Below the pieces are notes generated by a model. It had not been told where the DNA came from, ran no database searches, and saw nothing but the letters and a program-made list of their open reading frames with translations. A stretch of 64,000 bases of DNA from Calvatia gigantea (taxonomy: Eukaryota; Basidiomycota; Agaricomycetes; Agaricales; Lycoperdaceae), in contig JACAAK010000003.1 of assembly GCA_025093985.1 (NCBI GenBank), forward strand, positions 992,001-1,056,000, read 5' to 3'. How positions within the stretch are numbered: the first letter of the stretch is position 1; the number at the start of each line of letters is the position of its first letter. Shown one piece after another: positions 24,186-35,286 of the stretch. The position numbers and the translations under genes are program-made.

Positions 24186-25620
24186 TGGTTGTGTAGGAAA
24201 TAAACGAAGAATAAAGGAAACTGGAAGTCGGTCTCCGTTTGTCATCGTTGTAGATCACATTGAGGAGTGATATCATTGGTGAGTAAGTTATCCCCCGAAA
24301 TTAGCCAAAATGCACAGTAGGTTCATCCAGTTTTCAGAGAATTTGGCCATTCGAATCTCGTCCGGTCCGGAGAAGGTAGTGAGTCATGGGGGTATGAGGT
24401 GAGGTCATGGGTGAGGGATATAAAAAGTATCACGTTAGCCTCTTGATCTCCTGGTAGAGCACGTTATGGATGTTCTAACCTTAACCTATAAAAGGGTGAG
24501 TGTGGACTGTAGGCCCGGTAATTTGGAGTGTAAGAAGCGGTGGTGGCAGTGTTGGGACCAATCTGGCTAGTGCCTCTGCCTGGAGTTATCACTCGGGTCT
24601 TCTTTACTACTTGCCTCATGGACTGAAAAACTGCCTAAGAAAACCTGAGGCTCGAGGGTTGGAGTCCGGGCATACAATGTGGGCTTAGTGCCAACGGCTC
24701 CTTTCCTTCGTGGGGTTGCGAAAATTTTGTGACAATTTTCGGGTCATCCTAATACTGGGACGCCACAGAGGGCTCCAGTGCACAAGATACTTGACGTTTG
24801 GAGCAATGGGAGCATCATCGTATATGGTGTTGGCTTCCGTGATCCCATCTGATGCCTCCCGGTCAAGGCATAACGTTATCAGATTTTTTTGGTCGGGATT
24901 CGGCGTATGGATGACCAGCTGTGCAGGTCGCTTCGGAAAGCCAGCTTCGTTATTTCAGTTGGACTGAAATGAATATCGTCTGTCATTAAGAGATCGGTAC
25001 CGATCCAAAGAATCCCTGGCTTTTCGTGGTGGGTCCGATCCTCGGTTAGGGTTGATTGTGGCCCTCATAACGCGGTCGTGACGCAGTCTGTGCTAGGGTT
25101 GGATATGGTGTGAGTGCAAAGCTAGAACTGGAGGGTAAATACGCCTGCCCTGGCATATGTCAGTATCCGGGTTTGACAGGGTTGGATGTCGAGTGAATTG
25201 CGCCTCCAATTGAGCGTGATGGACATGTGACCGGGCAAGGTCAGCTGGCACAGTGGTCCTCCCACCGGATACAAGTATCCTCCCCGCCTTGGCGCCCTCA
25301 TAGATCTCTTTCTCTCTCCACCACCATCTAGACGACCCCCTCAGCTTAGACTTAACAGATCATCTTTTTTCTTGATTCCCTTTCCTCGTTGTTCTAGAGT
25401 CTGTCATTAATCCGTGAGTGCCTTTCTACCCGTGCCCGCTTCTTGTTGAACGCAATCTCTCGTCGTGTTCCTGCAGATAGACTGGGCATAGGCGAGATAA
25501 CATTCCCTTCGCATCAAGAACCTCCTTGAATCCATTCATCCCGTTCACGACATTCACGAGGTTCCGAGTCGTTGTTGAACAGCATGGCCCAAAGCCCTCT
25601 CCATCACTTCGGCGTTTCTG
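24186..25620. other. Intergenic and 5' region of the PSP1-domain gene
   Basis: No gene is recognised. The distal half (25310-25620) is the pyrimidine-rich 5' leader of the downstream gene and contains a probable leader intron. Confidence 0.45.
25414..25476 (+). other. Probable 5' UTR intron of the PSP1-domain gene
   Basis: GTGAGTGCC at 25414 and a pyrimidine-rich tract ending CCTGCAG at 25476 form a good 63-nt fungal intron. It lies about 145 nt before the ATG at 25621, inside a CT-rich leader. Confidence 0.55.
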
Positions 25621-28149
25621 ATGACTGATGACCGCCAAAGTCGGCATGCTCCTTCAGCAGGCTTTGATGTCACCGGGAATGGCATCATTGGCAGGGGTTC
25701 TGGTGCTTTTGGCGGTGGTGGCAATGTTGGTCCTATCTCTCTCCGTGAGAGGGCGAGCAGCCAACCGCCTCACTCACCCGAACAGAATTTTCTGTCTTCT
25801 CCCTCTGCAACCCATTTTATACCCTCGAGCCTTGGTGGAGGAACCGCATGGCCCAACTCTCGGCTCAACTCCGGTCGGGGCAATCAACCCATCCCGGTCC
25901 GCAGCTCCTCTTTTTCCTCCAACTCCCAATCTCAGTTCTCCTCCGCGATGCGCGATCGCGTGTTCCCCTCTATGATCGAGGATGATGAGGAATCAGACGC
26001 GTTGTCAGACACTTACGATGACAGGTTCTCATCATTCGGTCGTGGGAGGACATATGGTCAAGATCCGACGCGCAGTCGGTCTCAGTCTTTATTGGCGACT
26101 GGACGACCTCCCATTGGCAGCGGGTATCTCGGTTCGTCAACTATGAACAGCTGGAACGAGTCCATCCTTTCCAACAACACCAGTAGCCCCCTCGCTATTC
26201 CCGGTAGATATGGGGAGATCAAACCACCTGGACAGAGTCGCTACGGCTCACTCGGCACCCTCGGTCGTTCCCCTAGTAACTTCTTGTCATCCTCCCCATC
26301 AACCAACTTGCTTGGAAATGGGTTGAATTCGAGGGGGATTTCTGAGACAAATCAGAGCCCGTTCCGTCGTGACGTCGGACAAATCTTATTGGATGATGGC
26401 TCTGCCTTCCGTGAGTTGTGGGCTGGTACGAACCCTCCGAGGGATGAGAATGGTGGAGGTGGTAGCGGGACCACGAGCAGGCGACATAGTGTCAGTGTCG
26501 TGCAGCCACGGAAAGGGATTGTCGGTTTCAATGCACCAGGAGTGGACGTTCCCGAGGAACCCACCCGGACCACAGGTTCTTCCTTTGGGCGCAGCAACCT
26601 CAGGTTGGCAGACGACGAGCTCGCAGGTGACCTTGGCATGTTGAACTTGGGATCCCATTCAAAAGACTCGCCCCTTTCACCTTCGGGCACGAACCCGCCC
26701 AGTCAGCCAGCTTCTCTCCCGATTTACGCACCATTGTCGCGAAGCCCTCCCTCCCGAGACCTTCTCTCGCCTTACCAGTCCATTAACAACCTGGGTTTTC
26801 CAAGTTCCTATAGCTCAAGGCAACCCATCGGCACCCCCAGCGAGCACGAATTTCCAGTTGGGGGGGATAGTCCTTCCACCTTCGATCAGTACCAGCAATA
26901 TGGAGGACAGCAGCAAGATACGAGTACGAGATTCATTCCAGGTCAAGGCTTCAAGTATCCGAGTGGCACGGGTGGAAATGCACAAGTACCCTACTTAAGG
27001 AATCGAGAACCCTCATTCTCCTCCGGCGCACCTCCCGGCCTCAATCACTCGCCGATCTCACCTGCAAGGATGATTAATCCACAGCAACAACCCTTCTATC
27101 CTGCCCCGCTTCAACGGAAGATGTCGGAACCCCTTAGCCCGCTCAGCGCTACTTCGGGCAATGCCTCTCAACCACCGTCTGCTTCGACCAATCTCAACAA
27201 TCCTCCTTTACCTCTACATGGTCACCATCAACAATCCTCTCAAGGTTCGGTCCATTCCGGGGTCCAACAACCCAACATCAATGATCTCGGCAAAGGCGTC
27301 CCTTTGCACTCCGTCCCACCCTCCTGCCCCCTATTCATAGTAGAATTCAAAGCAGGACGCACGGATCTGTTCTACCTCACCGACCTTTCCCTCGAAATCA
27401 AGGTTGGAGATATAGTGATAGTGGAAGCGGATAGGGGGAAAGATTTGGGTACGGTTGTGAATGATACGATTACGATTGGACAGGTGGAGGTGTGGCAGAG
27501 GCAGCAGCAAGGAGAAGGCTGCGATAGCGGCTGTGGCTGCGGCTGCTATTGGGTTTGGGTCGGAGGGACCGTTGAGTCCTACCGGAGGACCGGGTAGTGG
27601 GATGGCTGGTGCGGGCGCGGGCGCAGGTGCAGGACAGGGACAAGCAGCGCAGGGAGCGCAACAGGGGAAGAAGGAGATTAATCCGAAGATGATTCTTGGG
27701 AAAGCCGACCCGCAGGATATGCAGTATGTGGTTTTTCTTGCTATTCCTGGGCCTATTTTTTGTTGATCATCTTGGTGGGTGGTAGGATGTTGGCTGCGAA
27801 GACTCATGATGAGATGAAGGCGTTACAATTATGTCAGAGTAAGGTTAAGGCGAAGAAATTGCCTATGGAAGTTATTGATGCGGAATATCAATGGTGCGTT
27901 GTCTCTTTAGTTCACCGCAACTCGAGGATTTACCAAAAGCAGGGACCGTCGTAAATTGACGTTCTATTTTGTCGCGGAGAAGAGGATTGATTTCAGAGAG
28001 CTTGTTAGGGAGCTATTTAGGTACGTGCGGCTGTAGCTGTCCGTTCCCCGCCACCAACGCTGAACGGGTTTGTGATTGGTTATAGGTTATACAAGACCAG
28101 GATTTGGATGGCGTCTATCCAGGGTGGCGGTATTTCTTTTGAGCAATGA
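25621..28149 (+). CDS. PSP1 C-terminal domain protein
   Basis: The first 550 or so residues are low complexity (Ser, Pro, Gly, Asn and Gln rich), typical of fungal Psp1-like proteins. The C-terminal PSP1 domain starts with LHSVPPSCPLFIVEFKAGRT, continues DLGTVVND and KKEINPKMILGKADPQDMQ. After an intron it reads KTHDEMKALQLCQSKV, KKLPMEVIDAEYQW, and after another intron DRRKLTFYFVAEKRIDFREL and LYKTRIWM. The stop is at 28149. Three introns with good GT-AG ends fit in phase. Yeast PSP1 was found as a suppressor of DNA polymerase alpha and intra-S-phase defects and associates with mRNA granules; the biochemical role is not settled. An extra base at about 27502-27512 breaks the frame inside an insert of the PSP1 domain (VEVWQRQ to KEKAAIAAVAAAA). 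An Ala/Gly-rich loop (GAGAGAGQGQ) lies inside the domain. Confidence 0.85.
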
Positions 28150-29412
28150 GCACACTCTTTTACGGTGCTCGAGCTTGCTGAATTCTTGCAGGCGATGAGG
28201 CACCCAAACAGACAAGATCTGAACCGCGTCTCGAAACTTCTATTTATTGACCCAATTGATGTTGATTGGGGATCGGAAGCGATAAAAAACAGCGCCCCGT
28301 CCGAGGAATGATGTACTTGTCGCAGACGGTGAAAAATATTCATTCTACCATGCTCGTGGGCGCTCTATTTGTATACGATCTTGAACCAATTTTTCAGTCC
28401 ATGCCATCAATCTTTCGACCTCTTTCTTACTGTATTTTCTAGTTCGAGTGCTTATATGTCAACTTGGTTACTTGTTCGCCTTTTCTGGTGCCTTCTCTTG
28501 TTCAGTTCTTCTGTTGTACTGATCAATGCTTGGTTGTGCCCTTGGCCAGATGTGCTGGTACATGATTGCTTCTGCTTCATTCACCTTCCTCCATTTTACT
28601 CTCGCTCTATTTCTCGTGTACGCTTTGGATGCTGATGCTGGCAGTATGTTATCACCCTCTGTGTTACTTGCGTCCATTATTGTTTTGTCTCTCTTTCGGT
28701 ACATGTACGTTATGTCGGAGTCCTAACACGCAATTCTTTTTTTCGGTCAGACAATGTTGAAGCAAATATCTGTCCTTGTGGCCTGCACTTAATTCAATTA
28801 GTTTGCCGATGTTTTGCACTCTTTACGGCGGCTGTATGACCTCATCCTGGAGGCTCGAGGAGCTTACGCGACTACCATGAATGCAATACTTATTCTCCTG
28901 ATACACCTCCATATCTTGGACTATTCTCGTGCCAACGAGCTGAAATGCGGTAATGGACCCTTAGACGGATCTTTGAAAAACTTGGGTGATTGCTTGCTAT
29001 TTTTTTTTGCCGGCTTGCTAGAGACCGATGCGGGAGGTATTAGGGTTTTGGCAAGTATCAAAATATTAACTTGTCAGCAAAGCAGAGAGGCGGGGGAGGG
29101 TCATATCCGGTCAGTGGCTCTTATGTGTGGCATTTTAAGCTTATTAACGACGCTTTTCACTATTTACGCGTCCATCGATCATGACCGCTTGTAATACCTT
29201 GGACCACAGCTGTCCACCACCCTATGGAACTTGACATGCTAGCCAACCTCGGCACACAACCATTGTGTCTTGGAGGAGAGGCAACAAGTTTGTTGTGGCC
29301 CATTATGGAACTGGTCAATGCTATTGGACCTAGCCATTGTGGGTGACGTGAGAAATGGGATAAGTACGCATGGGGTTGGTGACACAGGCGGGTACCAAGC
29401 AGTCCCAGCCCC
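28150..29412. other. Intergenic, no gene recognised
   Basis: Several overlapping frames of 60-126 codons occur (for example 28814-29194, plus) but none has a recognisable motif or splice structure. The T-rich part to about 28740 may be the 3' UTR of the PSP1 gene. Confidence 0.4.
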
Positions 29413-31397
29413 ATGTCGTTCCTCACCGGCGCCACCAACGTCGTTGTAAAAGGTTCCCAACTGATTAATCAGGTATCCGATGGATCCAAGGAAGCTGGTG
29501 AGGAGGAATGGCTTGTCAGCAAACGGCATATTGACCTATTTGTCAGGTCTTAGAGCACTTCTCAAGGCCTCGATCCCAGGAGCCTCCCATGATTCTTCAG
29601 AACGCTACCCTCCTCCTATATGCCATCCCGGAACACGTAAAGACTACATCGGGTGGCTCACACAATGGGCCCTGAACACCGAAAACCACACTGATCACAT
29701 TGCATGGATGAAGGGCCCCGCTGGTGTTGGGAAGTCGGCTGTTGCACAGTCCTGTGCTGAAGCCTTAGGCAACAAGCTCGGTGCAAGCTTCTTCTTTTCC
29801 CGGGCGAACCACCGAGACGATCCCGGCCGTTTCTTTACTTCCATCGCCTACCAACTCACTGAAAAATACACCTCCTATGGCGCCTTCCTGGACGATGAGA
29901 TCCGTCGCAGACCAACCCTTATTAATAAGGCGCTACCTCACCAGTTTCGTGACTTGTTCGTCGTTCCATTTGCCCACGCTATGGTTAGGGAAGAGGTCGG
30001 TGAGCGAGTCATCATCGTGGATGGGCTTGATGAATGTGCTTCCAGAGAGGCACAAGTCGACATCATCAAGATTATCGCCGAATCTGTTCGGGCGGGAACC
30101 ACACCCTTTCTCTGGATATTTCTTAGCCGCCTTGAGCCCAAGATTGTTACGACCTTCGACTTGCCAGACATTAGGCCTGTATCTCAACAAATCGACCTCC
30201 CCGTATCACGAGAGATTGACCAGGAGATTCTGCTATATCTGGCGGACAAGCTCCAGGAAATCGGGCGTGAGCTTGATCTCACCTTGCCATGGCCTTCTGA
30301 GCGAGAAGTCTGGGCTCTTGTTGACTTCTCTGCTGGATTATTCGCCTGTGCCCATGCCATCATACATTTTGTCGGCGCAGACCACCCAGCGGGCCCTATG
30401 GACCAGCTCAATGCTGTTCTCCAATTGGCAAAGCGCTCGGCCACAAGGACTGGTGACCACCCTCTGTCGGCGTTGGACGAGCTTTACACCCTTATCATGG
30501 AACAGGTACCCCCTGCAATGCTCCAAACCGTCCAATGGATTCTCTTGACAACGCGCATGCCTATAATGTATTACGCATACGAATCTGCCAACTTAGTAGG
30601 CCTATCAGAACTGCAGTTACGAAGTGTGTGCCGGTGTCTCCATTCCGTTATATCAGTGGTAGGAAAGAGTGGTCGGGCAAAGATTGCGTTTTACCATTCC
30701 TCCTTCATGGACTACTCTGAAGATCCCTCCAGGTCTGGGCGCTTTTGCATATGGTCCGATTGTGCGGTAACACTGCTGGAGGAGGTCCTTCGCCACTTGG
30801 ACCGGATCCAAATTACTGTTGATTCCCACTGTGAGTGATCACCTGCTTGCCTATCTGTAGATGCCCATGAGCCATGACTATTATAGCCTCCAACTACGGG
30901 TATGCTCCCCGGTTTGATCTCACTTGGCCGCACAATCACGCAACTCAATGGCGTTGCTATCAAAATCACGTTGAGGCCTTCTTCAGAATTCTCCATTCCG
31001 TTCATCTGAACAATGGCGCCAAAAAACTCCATGCTTTGATGGACTTTGACTTTAAAAAACTTTGTCTCGCTCCGAAATTGCTGACGATTACCCTTGGGGC
31101 CGAGGGGCTCGAAACACTCAGGCGGAATGTAAGAATTTTACACTGTGTCCACACCTCTACTGACATTTGGTATAGCTGGATCTGCAGCTAAGGCTGCTTC
31201 GCCCTCACCGTCGTAGGAATTGGTGGGCATTTTTCTTACCTCGCGACTATCAATATACAATTGGACACGGAGATAAGAAGATTCTGCTGAATGTGGTAAT
31301 ACGTTCGTATACTCGGACTCTTTCAATTAGGCCATACTCGCCTCGGCTCTTTAAGAAATGGATAAGGCAGTTTTATGAGGTACGCAATATCAAGTAA
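29413..31397 (+). CDS. NACHT-domain NTPase (NLR-like), copy 4, intact
   Basis: This is the only NACHT copy here that reads from start to stop without an indel. Exon 1 starts MSFLTGATNVVVKGSQLINQ at 29413. A 49-nt intron (29498-29546, strong GTGAGG donor) leads to GLRALLKASIPGASHDSS. Walker A is MKGPAGVGKSAVAQSCAEAL, Walker B is RVIIVDGLDECASREAQVDI and the sensor region is PFLWIFLSRLEPKIVTTF. Conserved later blocks are LYTLIMEQVPPAMLQTVQWI and FYHSSFMDYSEDPSRSGRFC. A 56-nt intron (30831-30886) and a second near 31130-31180 lead to the last exon. That exon holds a Tyr-rich DYQYTIGHGDKK segment and ends QFYEVRNIK at 31397. The protein is about 590 residues. No C-terminal repeat domain is present. 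By family it should be an ATP-dependent oligomerising signal switch; the actual trigger and output are unknown. Confidence 0.88.
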
Positions 31398-32942
31398 TGA
31401 ACGAAACGAGGTTGACGAGGCTTCCAGGAATCTAAGCAACCAAAGGAAGCGCCGTCGACTTGAGAGGAGTGTGAGCCCATGACAGTAAAAAGTAAAAGGA
31501 AGGGTCCTCAGTTCAGGAATCGCCGGGCCAAGAGACATTTGAATGAAGAGTCCTTGGTATTTATATGAAGCACCACTTCAAAATTGATTAAATAACAGAG
31601 GAAAAATGAACTCAAAGTTGCTGAACCGACCTTTTTCACAACTTTAGTCGTCTTCGATGGCCCAGGACCCTGGGCTTGATCGTCCCCAACTATCCTGCCC
31701 CCCAGGACCGATAGCCAGGATGAAACATTTCGCCGAGAGATGGGGCAACTTTGAGTTGAGACCCGGTTCCCACGAGGACAATCACTCATGCATGTGTTGG
31801 TGCTAACCCGCACTCCAGGTCTCCAGCCTACTCTCAGCACGCCATTATTTGAAACCTATTCCAACCATCAGGATGATTTTAAATAAAGGGGTTGACCATA
31901 GCGTCAAGACCTCCATCAATTCTCCTCCCGCCTGATCCAAACGCACCTCGCACAACATCGCTAAAATTGACAGCCCCAGTCCACAACATCCCTCGACTCA
32001 AACTCCGACCCGAGCCAACCAAGACTTCCCGCAGGGCCTGGGAACGTCCAAGCACTGTGCACAAACAAGAAACAAAGAAAGTCCACCAGAATCTATAACA
32101 TGACTGAACACGACTCTCTGAAACAAGAATTATCCGAGGACGAGGCAGCCAAGGTAATATTTTCAGCAGCCCTTATCCGTAACTGCATCACAACTCCTTA
32201 CCCGTGTTGCTACCTCTAAGATTATATCTGCAACCGAAGATGATTCGATTGAAATTATTAAATGCACGACGCCTCGATCCAAGGCACCGAACAAGATATG
32301 GACGTCCGGTCAAAAGAAGACACCAAATACTGCCATGCACCGGCCACGTTCATCTATCGTTTTGATATTCGAGGAGCCATTGGTGAAGTCGCTACTTGTA
32401 CCAGCGACTTCGACTGGTTCATTATCTTAGAGAAAGCAGAATCTGTCCTCATAACCTTGTGTAGATGATGAAGAGGAGGAATACATCGAAGAATTCTCTG
32501 GATGGGAGTAGGATGTGTTGGCTGTTTGTTTATTTTCCCCTGTTGAGTGACAACATGAGCATGGTTGCCGCATATAAATGGCACGGTTTGGCAACTCCTA
32601 TTTTTCTCGCAGCTCCGAAAGAACATTACTTATGAAGACACCCTGAAATAAGCGCTGCTTTTACGGTCCACACACCTCAATGAACAGCCTAAATAGTACA
32701 TCAACCACTTTTGGTATGGTCCCTGTCACCAAAGACGATGCTGAGGTCACTGACAGCCTTGAGCAACCCCGACTGAAAGGCTTGAATTCCGCCCATTTAC
32801 GCCTGCCTGACGCTATCTCTGTTCGGCGTTATACCCCGGACTGGGAAAATGCCCCAAGTTCACGGGCGCCTCAATGAGCAATATACCGAAAACCCGTGAC
32901 ATACGGCCGACCCTTCTGCGTGTCGCTCCTCCCCTTACTAGC
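31398..32942. other. Spacer between NACHT copies 4 and 5
   Basis: Apart from a possible small two-exon gene at 32100-32430, I see no gene. The rest is short frames on both strands without recognisable motifs. Confidence 0.4.
32100..32430 (+). CDS. Possible small two-exon hypothetical protein
   Basis: ATG at 32100 opens MTEHDSLKQELSEDEAAK. A GTAATATT donor and a CCTCTAAG acceptor (about 32154-32220) then allow splicing in phase into IISATEDDSIEIIKCTTPRS and on to a stop at 32430, for about 86 residues. The N-terminal part is acidic and the C-terminal part basic. I recognise no family. The support is only the in-phase splice and the coding-like composition, so it could be spurious. Confidence 0.3.
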
Positions 32943-34907
32943 ATGTCAGCATTGTCTGGTGCCCATGATTTTGTTATCAACAACCCTCAGTTCATCAATG
33001 AGACGCCACAGAGACTTCAGAGGATTGGTAGGTGAAATGGTGACTGGGACCTTGTCCATTCACAAACCCTATCAGGTCTGCAAACCCTTCTTGGGGCGTC
33101 AATCCCAACAGCCACCCACTATTCCTCGGCTCGCTATCCACCGCCTCGGTGTCACCCCGGAACGCGAAAGTATTACATTGAAATGCTCATGAACTGGTGT
33201 CTGAATGTCGGTAATCGTGCGGATCGCATCGTGTGGTTGAGGGGCCCCGCCGGCGTCGGAAAGTCTGCCATTGCACAGACATATGCTGAAGCTCTGGGGG
33301 AGAAGCTTGGCGCGGCTTTCTTCTTTTCTCGAGCCAATCGTAGAGAAGACCCGCACAGATTCTTCACCTCAATCGCGTACCAACTTGCTGTGAGATTCAA
33401 TTCGTATGGCGACCTTCTGGACGGGGAAATACATCGCGACCCCACTCTAGTCGATAAATCGCTGCCACACCAATTTCATGACCTTCTCGTTGCGCCGTTC
33501 AACGGACTCGTAGTTAGGGAAGCGGTCGCTGAGCGAGTCATCATTGTCGATGGACTTGACGAATGTACTAGCTCGGAAGCACAGGTGGATATTGTCAAGA
33601 TAGTTGCAGAATCTGTTCGAGCAAAAACCACCCCTTTCCTTTGGGTTTTCCTCAGTCGCCTCGAACCTGATCTCGTTGCGACATTCGACCTCACACTACA
33701 TCAAGTCTGTAACTCTTGAAGTAGATCTCCCTATAACACGAGATATCGACAATGAGATCCTCCTATATCTGGCAGACAATCTCGGAGATATTGCACGAAA
33801 ACGGGGTCTGTCACTACCATGGCCTTCCGAAGAGGATCTTTGGACACTTGTTGACTTTTCCGCTGGGCTGTTTGCTTGCGCACATGCCATTGTTCGCTTC
33901 ATCGGTGAAGAGGACCCCGGTGGTCTCGTCGGTCAGTTGGGTGCGGTGATACACTTGGCGAAATTCTCGGCCACCAATGGTGCTAAACACCCTCTCTCTG
34001 CTTTGAACGACCTCTACACTCTCATCATGGGGAGTATACCGCTCCAAATGCTCCGGACCGTGCAATGGATTTTGCTGGCAACGCGCTCCGACGTGGTCAA
34101 AGATGCCAATTTGTTGGGCCTATCCAAATTGCAATTTCACAATGCGTGTCGATCTCTCCACTCCGTCATGAAAATAAGCGACAACAAGATTGTATTTTAC
34201 CATACATCTTTTATGGACTTCCTCGAAGACCCGGTCAGGTCAAAGGGTTTCTGTATCTGGTCGGACTGTGCAGGAGCGTTACTGGACGAGTTACTGCACA
34301 AGCTTGATCAAATTCAAATCGAGTATGATCCAGTTTGTAAGTATTGGTAGCCTCTTCGCTCGTGTACCCCGCTGAGTATTGCAATTTAGACCGAGCCTTT
34401 GCCCCTCATCTCAACATCACCTGGCCATCCGTCATGACCACAGCCTGGGGATGCCATGATGATCTCATTACTACCATCTTCAGCCTCCTAAGTTCCAACC
34501 AGCTTCGTAACGCCGTCCAACTTAGGCTCAGCAAATTGATGGACTACAACTTTGCAAAGGCTTGTTTCAAGTCGACATATCTCGACAGCGTGCAAATGGA
34601 ATTGCTATTACAGAATGTACGGTTCCAATCATATTCCGTTCGTCAGAACTTACCTCTGTCCCAGATCCCCTCACAATCTAAACTGCTTCGCCCCCGCATT
34701 CTCAAGAACTTTCTTAGACCTGCTCAACACACCCTGTCCGGAGCACGTGAAATATATCATTACTATACGCTTGGACGTGGAAAGAAAGCAGCTCGGTTGA
34801 AAGTGGATAAGGATGGTGGAGTTTGGCTTTACGCGCCTTCCGGTCAGGTCAAGAAATTGATGGAGCAGTTATACGAGGTGCGCCAACCTGAGGTTGACAG
34901 CTATTGA
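32943..34907 (+). CDS. NACHT-domain NTPase (NLR-like), copy 5, one frame break
   Basis: The start MSALSGAHDFVINNPQFINE at 32943 carries the N-terminal motif shared with copies 3 and 6. A 48-nt intron (33028-33075) joins to GLQTLLGASIPTATHYSSAR. Walker A is LRGPAGVGKSAIAQTYAEAL, Walker B is RVIIVDGLDECTSSEAQVDI and the sensor is PFLWVFLSRLEPDLVATFDL. At about 33690-33696 one extra base shifts the frame; the next frame resumes at once with IKSVTLEVDLPITRDIDNEI. Later blocks are LYTLIMGSIPLQMLRTVQWI, FYHTSFMDFLEDPVRSKGFC and, after introns at about 34337-34389 and 34617-34664, YHYYTLGRGKKAARL and LMEQLYEVRQPEVDSY. It is in the same orientation as copy 4, 1.5 kb downstream, suggesting tandem duplication. 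It is probably functional if the indel is a sequence error. Confidence 0.83.
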
Positions 34908-35286
34908 CATAGTAATCGTTCATCTTTGTTTTTCCAGGAATCTGTATAACTTGACGTGGCACCATCGATTTGAGAGGAGGACGGGATTTGGCTGTTTGGC
35001 CATTTTATAGATGCGTTGTTCGTTTCATCCGGGTTCTGCTTGTTCCACGACGGTCAATCTTCTTGACCCTGTGGTCTTCCCCTAAAAGCGCTCTGTGGGG
35101 GGGAGGAGCAGTGGGAAATGCAATGATGTGAAAGTGGGTTTGGGGAGCGGGAAAATTCCGATGCTTCTTCTTGGCTTCCTACCGCCCAGTTACTGGAGAG
35201 ATTCGGACAGACTGGCGGGGAGACTGACCCTTGGGACCTTATTCTTCCATCTCTGCACCAGGTTTTGGATGCCTCAATCTTCCCAT
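34908..35286. other. Spacer between converging NACHT copies 5 and 6
   Basis: No gene is seen. It lies between the 3' ends of a plus-strand and a minus-strand NACHT copy. Confidence 0.45.

Noticed and set aside
24610..24680. Possible tRNA-like sequence (GAGGGTTGGAGTCC)
   Set aside because: The T-loop-like string does not sit in a 5-bp stem and no matching acceptor or anticodon arms could be drawn.
25621..27597. A 658-residue protein ending in a Cys/Gly-rich tail
   Set aside because: The tail results from a one-base frame break; the alternative frame restores the PSP1 domain.
28369..28760. Several overlapping 60-90 codon hydrophobic frames
   Set aside because: T-rich, low-complexity translation on both strands without any motif; more likely the 3' UTR or spacer after the PSP1 gene.
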